Shown: positions 20,289 to 30,683, numbered from the stretch's first letter. The stretch: DNA of 64,000 nucleotides from Novosphingobium silvae (GCF_009856825.1 NZ_WVTD01000006.1:124001-188000); one strand, 5' to 3'. The notes: a model not told the origin generated them from the letters alone. Numbers and translations: made by a program.

Positions 20289-20624
20289 TCAGAACGGCAG
20301 CTTGAAGCCCGGCGGCAGGCCCATGCCCTGCTGCGCCTTGGCGAGTTCCTCGTTGGCGACGGAGTCCGCCTTGACGCGGGCGTCGTTGTAGGCGGCGGCG
20401 ATCAGGTCCTCGAGGATAGACTTCTCGCTGGCCTGCATCAGGCTGTCGTCGATCGCCACCCCGATCACGCGGCCCTTGGCGGAGCAGCGAATCTTGACGA
20501 GACCACCACCCGACAGCCCCTCCACCTCGAGCTGGTCGAGCTTGCCCTGAGTTTCGTTCATCTGCTTCTGGATGGTCTCCGCGGCCTGCTGGGCGGCCTG
20601 GATCATCTCTTCCATCGACTTCAT
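20289..20624 (-). CDS. YbaB/EbfC nucleoid-associated protein
   Basis: YbaB/EbfC proteins are small DNA-binding dimers usually encoded next to dnaX and recR. The 111-residue protein has the long N-terminal helix (MIQAAQQAAETIQKQMNETQ), the GLSGGGLVKIRCSAKGRV strand core and the Pro/Gly-rich GMGLPPGFKLPF end. It begins one base after the dnaX stop, with GGAGACGA as ribosome site inside dnaX, so the two are translationally linked. No recR follows; lon is next. Confidence 0.95.
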   Translation of the reverse strand: MKSMEEMIQAAQQAAETIQKQMNETQGKLDQLEVEGLSGGGLVKIRCSAKGRVIGVAIDDSLMQASEKSILEDLIAAAYNDARVKADSVANEELAKAQQGMGLPPGFKLPF

Positions 20625-20625
20625 T

Positions 20626-22530
20626 TCATCGTCTCCAATTTCGACCGCCGCCGCCGATCGCGGCCGGACGCTCGTCCTGAATCAGTTCCGCCCCCGGAAA
20701 GGCGGCAAGCGTCGCCTCCACCAGGGGCGAGGTGCGAAGCGCCTCGGCATCGGCATTCTTGCGCGCGTCGGCGACCTCGACCAGGGTCGGCCGCCCCTCG
20801 GCCTCGACACGCTCCACCTGCCAGCGCTCGCCCGTCGCGGCCTGCAGGCCCGCCCGGACGACACCGGCAATGTCTTCCCTGAACGCCGGCGGCTGGCTGT
20901 AGCGCAAAAGGCCGGGCGCAAGTTCCACCACCCTCACCTGCAGCCGCATCGTGTTGGCGGCCGAGATCTGGTCTGCATGCTCGACATCGTCGACCAGCGC
21001 CTCCCAGTCTGGCACATTCGCAGCGGGCGCCGGGCCCGCGTGAGCGCTCGGAGCGCCGGCGGCGCCCTCCACTGCAGCCGCGACCGGCGCGGCGGGCGCA
21101 CGGGCGGCGATCTCCTCCAGCTTGCGGACCAGCGAGCCGGGATCGGGCATGTCGCTGGCATGCATGATGCGCAGCAAGGCCATCTCCGCCGCCACCAGCG
21201 GGTCGGGCGCGGAGCGAACCTCGTCGTGCCCCTTCAGGAGCAGTTGCCAGAGCCGGTGCAGTTGACCTGCGCGAAGTCCCTTGGCCCAGCCCTCTATCGC
21301 GTCGCGTTCCTCGGCCGAATGCGCGTCGGCCGCATTGCCGGCGACCTGCGCCACGGCGATGCGATGCGTGAGGTCCATCAACCCGCGCATCATCGCGATG
21401 GGCTCCACGCCAAGGGCGAACTGGTGCGCGACGATGTCGAGCAGGTCCGCACCCTTGCCTTCAAGAATGGCGGCGACGAGGCGGCGCTGCACGGTCTTGT
21501 CGGAAAGGCCCAGCATGTCGCGGACCTTGTCGGCCCCGACCCGGCCCTCGCCGTCGAGGTCGGCATGGGCGATCGCCTGGTCGAGGATGGAAAGGCCGTC
21601 GCGGACCGAGCCTTCCGCCGCCGCTGCCACCATGGCAAGCGCCTCGTCCTCGGCCTCGACGCCTTCCTGTCGGCAGACATGCGCGAAGTGGCCGGCAAGC
21701 ATCGGCGCGGGGATACGGCGCAGGTCGAAACGCTGACAGCGCGACAGCACCGTGACGGGGAGCTTGTCCACCTCGGTCGTCGCGAAAAGGAACTTCACAT
21801 GCGCAGGCGGTTCCTCAAGTGTCTTCAGCAAGGCATTGAAAGCATTGCGCGACAGCATGTGGACTTCGTCGATGATGTAGATCTTGTAGCGGGCGGAGAC
21901 CGCCGAGTAGCGGACCGCTTCGATGATCTCGCGCACGTCGTCGACGCCGGTGTGGCTGGCGGCGTCCATCTCGATCACGTCGATATGGCGACCTTCGGCG
22001 ATGGCCAGACACGGCTCGCACCGGCCGCACGGGTCGATGGTGGGGCCGCCCTGCCCGTCCGGACCGATGCAGTTGAGAGCTTTCGCGATGAGCCGCGCCG
22101 TGGAAGTCTTGCCCACGCCGCGCACGCCGGTCATCAGGAATGCATGGGCCAGACGGTCCCGCTTGATCGCGTTCGCCAGCGTCTGGACCATCGCTTCCTG
22201 GCCGATCAGCTCGGCAAAGGTCTGCGGGCGGTACTTGCGCGCAAGCACCCGGTAAGGCTGCGCTGCGGCGGCAGGCTTTGCGGCGGGCGCCGGAGGGGCA
22301 GCGACTACGGACGATGCCTGCGTTACCGGATCGGCCTGCACGGGAGTCGCAGCGGGCGCAGCGCTCGCCCCAACCTGTGGCTCTCCCTTTGGCGTGGCCG
22401 CGGGCGTGCTGTCACCGAACATTGACTGCTGCCCTGCCGCTTCCAGTCCGGCAGCGTCGGGGCCTTCGTCGTCGGGATCTTCTTCGTCCCAGGGAGGCGT
22501 GTCGCCGAACATGTCGCGTGAATCGTCCAT
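20626..22530 (-). CDS. dnaX: DNA polymerase III subunit gamma/tau
   Basis: DnaX is the clamp-loader ATPase that also tethers the replicative polymerase. The 634-residue protein has Walker A GVRGVGKTS at about 135-143 and a zinc module with cysteines at about 154, 168, 171 and 174. It also has DEVHMLS (Walker B) and the sensor SRCQRFDLRR. A 90-residue acidic then Ala/Pro-rich extension precedes the conserved domain and contains two MFGD(T/S) repeats. The start MDDSRDMFGD is preferred over a frame-open ATG nine codons up because it begins the acidic segment. It is cotranscribed with ybaB; the SRP RNA gene lies upstream on the same strand. Confidence 0.95.
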   Translation of the reverse strand: MDDSRDMFGDTPPWDEEDPDDEGPDAAGLEAAGQQSMFGDSTPAATPKGEPQVGASAAPAATPVQADPVTQASSVVAAPPAPAAKPAAAAQPYRVLARKYRPQTFAELIGQEAMVQTLANAIKRDRLAHAFLMTGVRGVGKTSTARLIAKALNCIGPDGQGGPTIDPCGRCEPCLAIAEGRHIDVIEMDAASHTGVDDVREIIEAVRYSAVSARYKIYIIDEVHMLSRNAFNALLKTLEEPPAHVKFLFATTEVDKLPVTVLSRCQRFDLRRIPAPMLAGHFAHVCRQEGVEAEDEALAMVAAAAEGSVRDGLSILDQAIAHADLDGEGRVGADKVRDMLGLSDKTVQRRLVAAILEGKGADLLDIVAHQFALGVEPIAMMRGLMDLTHRIAVAQVAGNAADAHSAEERDAIEGWAKGLRAGQLHRLWQLLLKGHDEVRSAPDPLVAAEMALLRIMHASDMPDPGSLVRKLEEIAARAPAAPVAAAVEGAAGAPSAHAGPAPAANVPDWEALVDDVEHADQISAANTMRLQVRVVELAPGLLRYSQPPAFREDIAGVVRAGLQAATGERWQVERVEAEGRPTLVEVADARKNADAEALRTSPLVEATLAAFPGAELIQDERPAAIGGGGRNWRR

Positions 22531-22671
22531 CGCCTGCCAAACTAGGGGCTGGCGCACCGGATGTCAGGGGGAAAGCGTCGAACCAGCGTCCACGTTCCAC
22601 AGCCTTCACCGCCAGTGGGGCACGAAAGCCGCCGCAAAGGCGGAAATCCGGCGATGTGATGATGAAGGAGC

Positions 22672-22765
22672 CGGACGACCCGCCGCAACCCGTTGTGGCT
22701 GCTTCCTTCCGGACCTGACCAGGTTGGCGGACGCAAGCGCCCGTCCGACTCCCGGGCGGGCATAT
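22672..22765 (-). ncRNA. ffs: Signal recognition particle 4.5S-type RNA
   Basis: The minus strand contains the invariant SRP helix-8 core CAGGTCCGGAAGGAAGCAGC at about 22694-22713. The flanking CCAACCTGGT and CCACAACGGG complete the Ffh-binding domain, including the GGAA tetraloop. The outer stem pairs GCCCGCC near the 5' end with GGCGGGT near the 3' end. This is the short bacterial SRP RNA that binds Ffh for membrane targeting. The core is certain; the ends are estimated to within about 10 bases. Placement next to dnaX is typical of alphaproteobacteria. Confidence 0.93.
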
Positions 22766-22926
22766 GGCGGGGGTTCCACAGGATTGCAAGCGATTAACCG
22801 CCGCCTGTCGCTGACGGTCGATCCTGGAGGCGGACGGCCCACTCACTCTCGCTCACCGTTGCCAGAAAAGCCCGGCGAACCTCTGAAGTCTTGAGGGAAT
22901 CGCACGCCGCTTGCGCAGCGCGGCAC

Positions 22927-22959
22927 GAAAAACGGGCGCGCCCTTTCGGACGCGCCCGT
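22927..22959 (-). terminator. Terminator of ahcY
   Basis: On the minus strand ACGGGCGCG pairs with CGCGCCCGT around a TCCGAAAGGG-type loop and is followed by TTTTCG. It begins about 20 bases after the ahcY stop. Confidence 0.85.
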
Positions 22960-22981
22960 CTTATCTCGCAATCGCGAGGGA

Positions 22982-24403
<1,422 letters not shown>

Positions 24404-24493
24404 TGGCGATAACTCCTGGAAGTGTCGAACCGTCGCCGCGTCCTGCGGCTTCGGCATTGGTGCGTCCCTACCGTTTCGGCCCGGCGCTGGCAA

Positions 24494-24513
24494 ATATAAA
24501 GGTATCTTTATAT
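24494..24513. promoter_or_regulatory. Palindromic operator, SahR-like candidate
   Basis: Perfect 8+8 bp inverted repeat, ATATAAAG-GTAT-CTTTATAT, in an otherwise GC-rich sequence. It lies about 90 bases upstream of ahcY and about 95 upstream of the divergent peroxiredoxin gene. ArsR-family SahR repressors control ahcY and methionine-cycle genes in many Proteobacteria. That this is their site is inference from position and shape. Confidence 0.6.
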
Positions 24514-24608
24514 CCCTGGGCGCGACCATCCGTGCACCGCATTGCCGCGCGGGCTCGCGACCCTATATTCGCGGCCGACACGATTCCCGTGCAGGAAAGG
24601 ACGAAGTG

Positions 24609-25088
24609 ATGACCATCGCCGTTGGAGACAAGCTGCCCGACGTCAAGCTGATCAAGGTCGGCGAAGGCGGGCCCGAGCCAGTCCAGGCCGCCGAGTACTT
24701 CGCGGGCAAGAGGGTGGCGCTGTTCGCCGTGCCCGGCGCCTTCACCCCCACCTGCTCCGCCAAGCATCTGCCGGGCTTCGTGGAGAAGGCAGCCGAGTTG
24801 AAGGCCAAGGGCATCGACGAGATCGCCTGCACCTCGGTCAACGATGCCTTCGTGATGAGCGCCTGGGCAAAGTCCAGCGAAGCGGCCGACGTCACCATGC
24901 TGGCGGACGGCAACGGAGAGTTCGCGAAAGCGGCCGACCTCGTGATGGATGGCTCGGGCTTCGGCATGGGCCTTCGCAGCCAGCGCTATTCGATGGTGGT
25001 GAACGACGGCGTGGTCGAACAGCTCAACGTCGAGGCGCCGGGCACGTTCGAAGTCAGCTCGGCCGATTACCTCCTCGGCAAGCTCTGA
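24609..25088 (+). CDS. Peroxiredoxin, Prx5 type
   Basis: Atypical peroxiredoxins of the Prx5/AhpE-like group reduce hydrogen and alkyl peroxides using thioredoxin or glutathione. In this 159-residue protein the peroxidatic cysteine is at about 49 in VPGAFTPTCSAKHLPGF. A second cysteine at about 74 (EIACTSVND) is in the place seen in many bacterial members. The ATG follows GGAAAGGACGAAGTG. It is divergent from ahcY across a shared region containing a strong palindrome. Cytoplasmic, no signal peptide. Confidence 0.95.
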   Translation: MTIAVGDKLPDVKLIKVGEGGPEPVQAAEYFAGKRVALFAVPGAFTPTCSAKHLPGFVEKAAELKAKGIDEIACTSVNDAFVMSAWAKSSEAADVTMLADGNGEFAKAADLVMDGSGFGMGLRSQRYSMVVNDGVVEQLNVEAPGTFEVSSADYLLGKL

Positions 25089-25248
25089 GCGCATCCGCAT
25101 AAACCCGGGAGCGGCCATCCGATGGATGCGCCGCCCCTACCCTCGCGCCGACTGATCGGCCCTGCGGTAAACCGCCGCCCCGACTTTCTTCTAGTACCGG
25201 CACGGGTTAGCAGGCGCGTACATCCGTGAATGTCGATGGGAAAAGCGC

Positions 25249-25929
25249 ATGGTACGTTCGGTAATCGTCACCGGGGGTTTTGGCGTGCTGGGCCAGGCGG
25301 TGGCCCAGGCGTTCGCCGCGGCCGGCGACAAAGTGGCGCGGATCGATTTCGCGAGCAAAGCCGGAACGCCCGTCGCAGGTGCGCTCGACATCGGCGGCAT
25401 CGACCTGACCGACCCCGAGGCGACCCGGGCCGCGCTTGACGACATCGTCGCCGCGCATGGCTCGATCGACGTTCTGGTGAACGTTGCGGGCGGCTTCACG
25501 TGGGAGACGCTGGAGAGCGGCTCCATCGACACATGGGCGCGAATGCACGCGATGAACCTGCTGACGGCGGCAACGATCACCAGACTTGCCCTTCCCGAAC
25601 TCCGCAAATCCGCAGCGGGCAGAATCGTCAGCATCGGAGCAGGCGGCGCGGTCAAGGCCGGGATGGGCATGGGGGCCTATGCCGCGTCCAAATCGGGCGT
25701 CCACCGCATGACCGAGGCACTGGCAGAGGAACTGGCCGGAACCGGCGTGACCGTAAACGCGGTGCTTCCCAGCATCATCGACACGCCCACGAACCGTGCG
25801 GACATGCCGGACGCGGACTTCTTAAGCTGGGTTCAGCCGGGCGCCATCGCCGATGTCATCGTCTTCCTCGCGTCGAACGAGGCCCGGGGCATCACCGGAG
25901 CACTCGTTCCGGTAACTCGCGGTGGCTGA
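25249..25929 (+). CDS. SDR family oxidoreductase
   Basis: A 226-residue short-chain dehydrogenase with the cofactor loop TGGFGVLGQ (8-16), the VLVNVAGGF strand and the catalytic YAASKSG (YxxxK) preceded by SIGAGGA. Classical SDR fold, NAD(P)-dependent; substrate cannot be read. The closing SNEARGITGALVPVTRGG is typical. It converges with the membrane protein gene that follows, only 3 bases away. No ribosome site is striking. Confidence 0.92.
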   Translation: MVRSVIVTGGFGVLGQAVAQAFAAAGDKVARIDFASKAGTPVAGALDIGGIDLTDPEATRAALDDIVAAHGSIDVLVNVAGGFTWETLESGSIDTWARMHAMNLLTAATITRLALPELRKSAAGRIVSIGAGGAVKAGMGMGAYAASKSGVHRMTEALAEELAGTGVTVNAVLPSIIDTPTNRADMPDADFLSWVQPGAIADVIVFLASNEARGITGALVPVTRGG

Positions 25930-25932
25930 GCT

Positions 25933-27363
25933 TCAGCGCCTGCGCGGGACATAGACCACCACTCCGGCGCGGGACCAGATACGCTGCCAGTGCGGGCTAC
26001 GGGCAAGTTCGGAAGCGAGCGGCGCGTTGTGCCGTTCATCGAGCACGAATGCGGCCGGGTCCCACTTTCGAACCACGTCGACAAGCGGGACGATGCCGTT
26101 CTCGATCCCTCCGTTGTAACGCCATTCCTTTCGTGAATAGCGATAGTACCGGCCATCGTAGGCGACCTGCCAGCCGGGATAGCCGGTGTCGATGATCACG
26201 CCGCCGAAAGGGAAATCGCCATAGACGGTGCCGCGAACGCCTTCCTCGCGCAGTCGGCTGACGGCGTCGAGCGGAAGCGTTCCCGCAAAGCGCGTCGGCA
26301 AGACGAGCGGTACAAGCACGGCGACGAGAAGAATGGGCAGTATCACCCGCCCAGCCGCCCATGGGGACTTGTCCCGGGCCTGCGGCTCGCCTGCGACGCG
26401 CGCGATCACCGGAACCATCGCCACCGCCCAGAACAGCACGAAGCGATAGGCGGTCATCGTCAGCAGGAGCAGCGCCAGCGCAACCGCGAGTTCGCCGGGG
26501 TCGATGCGGGAGCGGTGCGCCAGGATCAGACGCCCCGCGACGAGCGCCACAACCAGAACCGGGATCGCGTTCAAATGGTTGCCCGGTATCCACAGGGGAA
26601 GCCACTCGCTCGCACCGATGGCGATACTTGCCTCCGCATTGAGCGCGGAGGTGTGGAGAATGGAAAACCCGTCCGGCGTCGCGAACATTGCCGCCAGGGC
26701 CACGAACGCGAGTATGCTTTCCGCAACGGGGACAGGTCGGCTGCGATCCCGCAGCCAGCCCGCCCAGCCGGGAAGCGCCGACAGTCCCAGCGCTATGGCA
26801 GCGACACTGACCGACGGATGAAGGTTCTGCCAGAGCACCAGCAACGGCGCGCCCAGCGCGATAGTGATTGCGGGGCGCCGTTCCAGCCGCCGAAGGGCAA
26901 GCAACAGTCCGAAGCAGAGGCAGGCAAAGCTTTGCGGGCGGATGCTGGCAGTCGGCAATGCCGCGACGAATGCCAGGATCAGGGCAAGCGCCACCGCGGT
27001 GATTGGGGCGCCGCGCCGGGAGCACGCCCAGCCCACAGCCCAGAAGCCGCCGAGCCAGCACAGCGCATCGGCCACGCGCAGCAGGTCCCATCCGCCAAGG
27101 CGGCGCGCCAGTGCCATGGTCGCCTGCCCGGCCCATGCAACGGCCGGCATCGGCTCTCCGATGTGCAGCGCGGCGAAGGGCTCGCGCAGCACCGGACCAC
27201 CGCGATCGAGGATCATCTCGCCCAGCTTCAACTGCCAGAAGATGTCCACGTCCCACACGCTGCGGCCAAGCAGCACGAGCAGCAGGCCCGCCGGAACCAG
27301 CGCGGCCAGCATGTTCCGCCCGCGCGCCCTGCCGCCTGCTTCGTTGTGACTGTGCTTGATCAT
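25933..27363 (-). CDS. Polytopic membrane protein, GT-C-like
   Basis: A 476-residue protein with about ten hydrophobic segments. The N-terminal pattern RSVWDVDIFWQLKLGEMIL resembles the first luminal loop of GT-C glycosyltransferase-like proteins (D...WW.L..G). The last 120 residues form a soluble domain with VYGDFPFGGVIIDTGYPGWQVAYDGRYYRYS. This could be a sugar transferase or an unassigned family; I do not recognise the exact group. ATG 27363 is chosen because the frame's only upstream start is a TTG without a ribosome site. Confidence 0.7.
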   Translation of the reverse strand: MIKHSHNEAGGRARGRNMLAALVPAGLLLVLLGRSVWDVDIFWQLKLGEMILDRGGPVLREPFAALHIGEPMPAVAWAGQATMALARRLGGWDLLRVADALCWLGGFWAVGWACSRRGAPITAVALALILAFVAALPTASIRPQSFACLCFGLLLALRRLERRPAITIALGAPLLVLWQNLHPSVSVAAIALGLSALPGWAGWLRDRSRPVPVAESILAFVALAAMFATPDGFSILHTSALNAEASIAIGASEWLPLWIPGNHLNAIPVLVVALVAGRLILAHRSRIDPGELAVALALLLLTMTAYRFVLFWAVAMVPVIARVAGEPQARDKSPWAAGRVILPILLVAVLVPLVLPTRFAGTLPLDAVSRLREEGVRGTVYGDFPFGGVIIDTGYPGWQVAYDGRYYRYSRKEWRYNGGIENGIVPLVDVVRKWDPAAFVLDERHNAPLASELARSPHWQRIWSRAGVVVYVPRRR

Positions 27364-27463
27364 CCGCCCGACTGCCCCGGAATTTACCGCGTCTCTTGCC
27401 GCAGGCGCCGCCGGGTTCAAGCGTCTTTATTCTCTCGAAACTCCCCGTGACGGAAAGACCGTC

Positions 27464-28072
27464 TCAGTAACCCATCAGGCTGAGCACTTCCTTGCGCGAG
27501 CGCTCGTCCTCGAGAAAGGTCCCCATCATGCGGCTGGTGATCATGCCGACGCCCGGCGTACGAACGCCGCGCGCGGTCATGCAGGCATGGCTCGCCTCGA
27601 TCACCACGGCCACGCCCTGCGGCTTGAGGTGGTCCCAGATGCACTGTGCGACTTCGGCGGTCAGGCGCTCCTGGATCTGCAGCCTGCGGGCATAGCCGTG
27701 CAGCACCCGGGCAAGCTTTGATATGCCCACGACATGGTTGCGCGGCAGGTATGCGATGGCGGCCTTCCCGATGATGGGCGCCATATGGTGTTCGCAATGG
27801 GACTGGAACGGAATGTCCTTGAGCAGCACGACCTCGTCGTAGCCGCCCACTTCCTCGAAGACGCGCGACATGTGGACCGCGGGATCCTCGTTATAGCCCT
27901 GGCAGTATTCCAGCCACGCGCGGGCGACGCGCTTGGGCGTGTCGATCAGGCCTTCGCGCTGCGGATCGTCGCCGGCCCAGGCGATCAGCGTGCGGATGGC
28001 GTCCTGAACGTGTTCGGGGACATCGGGCTTTCCAAGAGGGTTGTCCTCATCAGGACCGACTAGACTGCTCAT
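27464..28072 (-). CDS. folE: GTP cyclohydrolase I
   Basis: FolE converts GTP to dihydroneopterin triphosphate, the first step of tetrahydrofolate synthesis. The 202-residue protein contains the zinc-binding SHCEHHMAP, then HVVGISKLARVLHGYARRLQIQERLT and the catalytic ASHACMTARGV. All active-site residues are in place. GGAGCAAGAGGG precedes the ATG. The first 23 bases overlap the 3' end of the phospholipase D gene, so folE is probably expressed from the same mRNA. Confidence 0.97.
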   Translation of the reverse strand: MSSLVGPDEDNPLGKPDVPEHVQDAIRTLIAWAGDDPQREGLIDTPKRVARAWLEYCQGYNEDPAVHMSRVFEEVGGYDEVVLLKDIPFQSHCEHHMAPIIGKAAIAYLPRNHVVGISKLARVLHGYARRLQIQERLTAEVAQCIWDHLKPQGVAVVIEASHACMTARGVRTPGVGMITSRMMGTFLEDERSRKEVLSLMGY

Positions 28073-29630
28073 CCCTCTTGCTCCTTCTCAACTTTTTTAT
28101 CAGGCGCATACGCATCAACCGCCCCCTGCGCCGGAACAACCCACGGTGCTCCACCGGCTCGAACATTTCGCCCGGGCGTTCGGGATCGAGCACTCCGCTC
28201 TGGCCGATTGCTCTTTCAGCTTCCGACAGGTCTTTCAAGGGCAAGGGCTCACAATATTTCCCGACGCGCGGGCCTTCGCGGTTCAGCGCATCGATCATCG
28301 CCGCCATCGAGCCATGGCGCTCGATACCTGCCACCACCTCCTCCTCGGAAATGCCGCAGTGCTCGGCCAGGAGGCGCAGGCGCAGCGCCGTGATCTGCGG
28401 CCCCACGTGCGCATTGGCCGGGCGGGCCATGTCGATGAAGACATCGCACTCGCTGTCGAGCCCCATGGAGCGATTGTTCATGTTGGCCGAACCGACGCGC
28501 AGCAATTCGTCGTCGACGATCATGAGCTTGGCGTGGACGTAGATCGGCGTACCGTCCGCCGCCATGGGATTGAAGATGCGGAAGCGGCCGTGCCGGTCCG
28601 CCTCCTCAAGCACCTCGACAAGCTCCACTCGCGCGGTATCCATGGCCTTCTGCTCCAGCCATCCGTCTGCCGTGCGGGGGTTCATGATGAGGAATTCGGG
28701 CGGATTGTCCTCCGCTAGTCGCTCGCATATGGCCTCCGCGATCGCGCGTGAGGCGAAGTACTGCGTTTCGGCATAGATGAAGCGCCGTGCCCTGCGGATC
28801 TGCTCGATGAACAGCTTCTCGATCTCGCTGACCTGGGGGCAGCCCCCATATTCGGCGCGGGTGCGCGCAATGCCGATCTCGACGTTCTCGAACTGGGGCT
28901 CCAGTCCCTCGGGCCAGGGCGAGTCTTCCTGCGGCAGGCACGGCTGCAGTTCCTCGCCCCCTGCCGCCTTCCACCGTTCGCGGCCCAGTTCCCCAAGCGC
29001 GCCTGCCACCTCGCCCTCCATCAGCATGGTGATGTCGTGCCATGGGCCGTAAAGCCGGCCGCTTGGCCTGCGCCTGCGTGTGTCGTCCGGAAGGTGGTCC
29101 GGCGTGTCCCACCGGTCCGAGGTCATGTCGATGCCGCCGCACGCCGCCAGCACATCGTCGATCACGACGATCTTCTGGTGGTGGCTGCAGCCGACCGGAT
29201 GCGCCGCGTCGAACTTGAAGTCGATGCGCGGGTGCTTTGCCCAGCGCGCCAGATCGAACAGCATCGTTCCGCGCAGCATGTACTTGAAGACCGCGAAATT
29301 CCACTTGAGCAGCCGGATCTCCAGCCGAGGATTACGTTTCACCAGCCACAGCATGTATGAACCCAGGCGCGCCGGGAACTTGCGGCGGCGTCCGCGCTGC
29401 CACCAGCGCCGTCCGGACGACAGCAGGATTCGTGAATCGAAGTCCCACCCGATCAGCGAAATGCGTTGCCGCGCTTCGCCCATTGCCTCGCGAATGGCCT
29501 CGAAGTAGTCGGCAGCGTCGATGATCACGCGCGCGCGCCGTGCATGAACATACCGCCAGACCGAGGGCGAGACGCTGTCGTCCCACCCTTGCGCCTGTGC
29601 GGTCGGCGCCCCCTTGCATTCCCGGTTCAT
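28050..29630 (-). CDS. Phospholipase D-like protein
   Basis: PLD-superfamily enzymes cleave or transfer phosphodiester bonds; bacterial members include phospholipases and cardiolipin synthases. The 526-residue protein has both HKD motifs, SHHQKIVVIDD in the first half and YVHAKLMIVDDELLRVGSANMNNRSMGLDSE in the second. It lacks the N-terminal membrane helices of cardiolipin synthase and resembles the soluble PLD group with RISLIGWDFDSR. A basic C-terminal tail (RRRGRLMRMRLIKKLRRSKR) may bind membranes. It overlaps folE by 23 bases. Confidence 0.9.
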   Translation of the reverse strand: MNRECKGAPTAQAQGWDDSVSPSVWRYVHARRARVIIDAADYFEAIREAMGEARQRISLIGWDFDSRILLSSGRRWWQRGRRRKFPARLGSYMLWLVKRNPRLEIRLLKWNFAVFKYMLRGTMLFDLARWAKHPRIDFKFDAAHPVGCSHHQKIVVIDDVLAACGGIDMTSDRWDTPDHLPDDTRRRRPSGRLYGPWHDITMLMEGEVAGALGELGRERWKAAGGEELQPCLPQEDSPWPEGLEPQFENVEIGIARTRAEYGGCPQVSEIEKLFIEQIRRARRFIYAETQYFASRAIAEAICERLAEDNPPEFLIMNPRTADGWLEQKAMDTARVELVEVLEEADRHGRFRIFNPMAADGTPIYVHAKLMIVDDELLRVGSANMNNRSMGLDSECDVFIDMARPANAHVGPQITALRLRLLAEHCGISEEEVVAGIERHGSMAAMIDALNREGPRVGKYCEPLPLKDLSEAERAIGQSGVLDPERPGEMFEPVEHRGLFRRRGRLMRMRLIKKLRRSKRDEQSSRS

Positions 29631-30071
29631 CGATAGCCTTGCTGAACTTCCACCACGCGCGATCGAGCTTTCACCCTTGGGGTTGTTCCCGATCCAGGCG
29701 AGCGCAAACCTGCTCCCTGAACGGCGCAGCGCCTTGATCGAGCAACCTGATTCTCCCGGAAAACCGCATTCCTCTGATTGTGAAACGGCGGAATACCGTC
29801 AGTTATTCACAGGCACAGGGCCGTTCATCGTGCAGGAGGGGCGATTTGCCCCTTGTTTTCGAAACCGTTCAGCGGACGGCGCATTCGATCCTTATATCCG
29901 TTCGTCACCCCGCCCGCCGATCCGCGAAGCTGCTCGCGAGGCGGACCCGGCTCTGTCGGACGGGGTAGTGGCCCGGTGTGCAGTGGAATCGGTCCGGGCC
30001 AGTCATAGCGCCCCAGCAGGGGGCTCGTAACGGGGTCGCCCTCCCACGGCCCCGCCAAGAAGGAGTACGCC
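29631..30071. other. 441-bp gene-free region
   Basis: Lies between the divergent phospholipase D and secreted repeat protein genes. No convincing conserved frame or RNA gene is visible. It should hold two promoters, but I found no clear -35/-10 pair. A short hairpin, AGGGGC with GCCCCT followed by TGTTTT, lies near 29837-29860. Confidence 0.5.
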
Positions 30072-30683
30072 ATGAAGAAATCCCTCATCGCCGCAGCCAT
30101 CGCTGCCGCAAGCATCGTCCCGGCCGCCGCCATGGCGCAGGAAGCGGCTGCACCGGCGGCAGCCGCCGCTGCCACTCCGACGGTGGGCGCCAAGGTCTTC
30201 GACGCCGAGGGCGGCGAAGTCGGTACGGTCGAAGCAATTCAGGGCAACGTCGTCACCGTGTCCACCGGCACCGCGCGCGCCGGCCTTCCGGTGACCGCCT
30301 TCGTAACCCGTGAAAAGGGCCTGACGATCGGCATGAACAAGGCCCAGCTCGAGGCGGCCGTTAACGGCGCCTCGGCTCAGAACGATGCCGCCAAGGACGC
30401 GGCGCTCGTCGCCGACGCTCCGGTCAAGAGCAGCGACGGCGTCGTGCTTGGCACCATAAGCAAGGTCGAAGGCGAAAATGTCACCGTCGCTCTCAGCAAC
30501 GGTTCGGCCGTTGCCCTTCAGAAGTCGAACCTGGGCCTTGGTACCGACGGTTCGCTTGCGCTGGGCATGACTGCGGCTGACTTCACCAAGGCCGCCCAGG
30601 CTGCCGGATCGGCGCAGGCCAGCGCAGATGCCGGTGCCGCTGCCGGTTCGGCCGCCGCGGCGACCGAAGGCACCGAGCAGTAA
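30072..30683 (+). CDS. Secreted protein with two PRC-barrel-like repeats
   Basis: A 203-residue exported protein of unknown function. A signal peptide (MKKSLIAAAIAAASIVPAAAMAQ) is followed by an alanine-rich linker and two homologous units of about 60 residues. The first starts GAKVFDAEGGEVGTVEAIQGNVVTVSTG and the second PVKSSDGVVLGTISKVEGENVTVALSNG. Each ends with a similar segment (LTIGMNKAQLEAAV and LALGMTAADFTKAA). The small-beta pattern recalls PRC-barrel domains. The tail is Ala/Gly/Ser-rich and probably disordered. AAGAAGGAG precedes the ATG, and a terminator follows. Role could be envelope adhesion or binding; that is conjecture. Confidence 0.8.
   Translation: MKKSLIAAAIAAASIVPAAAMAQEAAAPAAAAAATPTVGAKVFDAEGGEVGTVEAIQGNVVTVSTGTARAGLPVTAFVTREKGLTIGMNKAQLEAAVNGASAQNDAAKDAALVADAPVKSSDGVVLGTISKVEGENVTVALSNGSAVALQKSNLGLGTDGSLALGMTAADFTKAAQAAGSAQASADAGAAAGSAAAATEGTEQ

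Noticed and set aside
24404-24493. Possible SAH or SAM riboswitch before ahcY
   Set aside because: I could not find the conserved core of either class. The palindrome further upstream explains control better.
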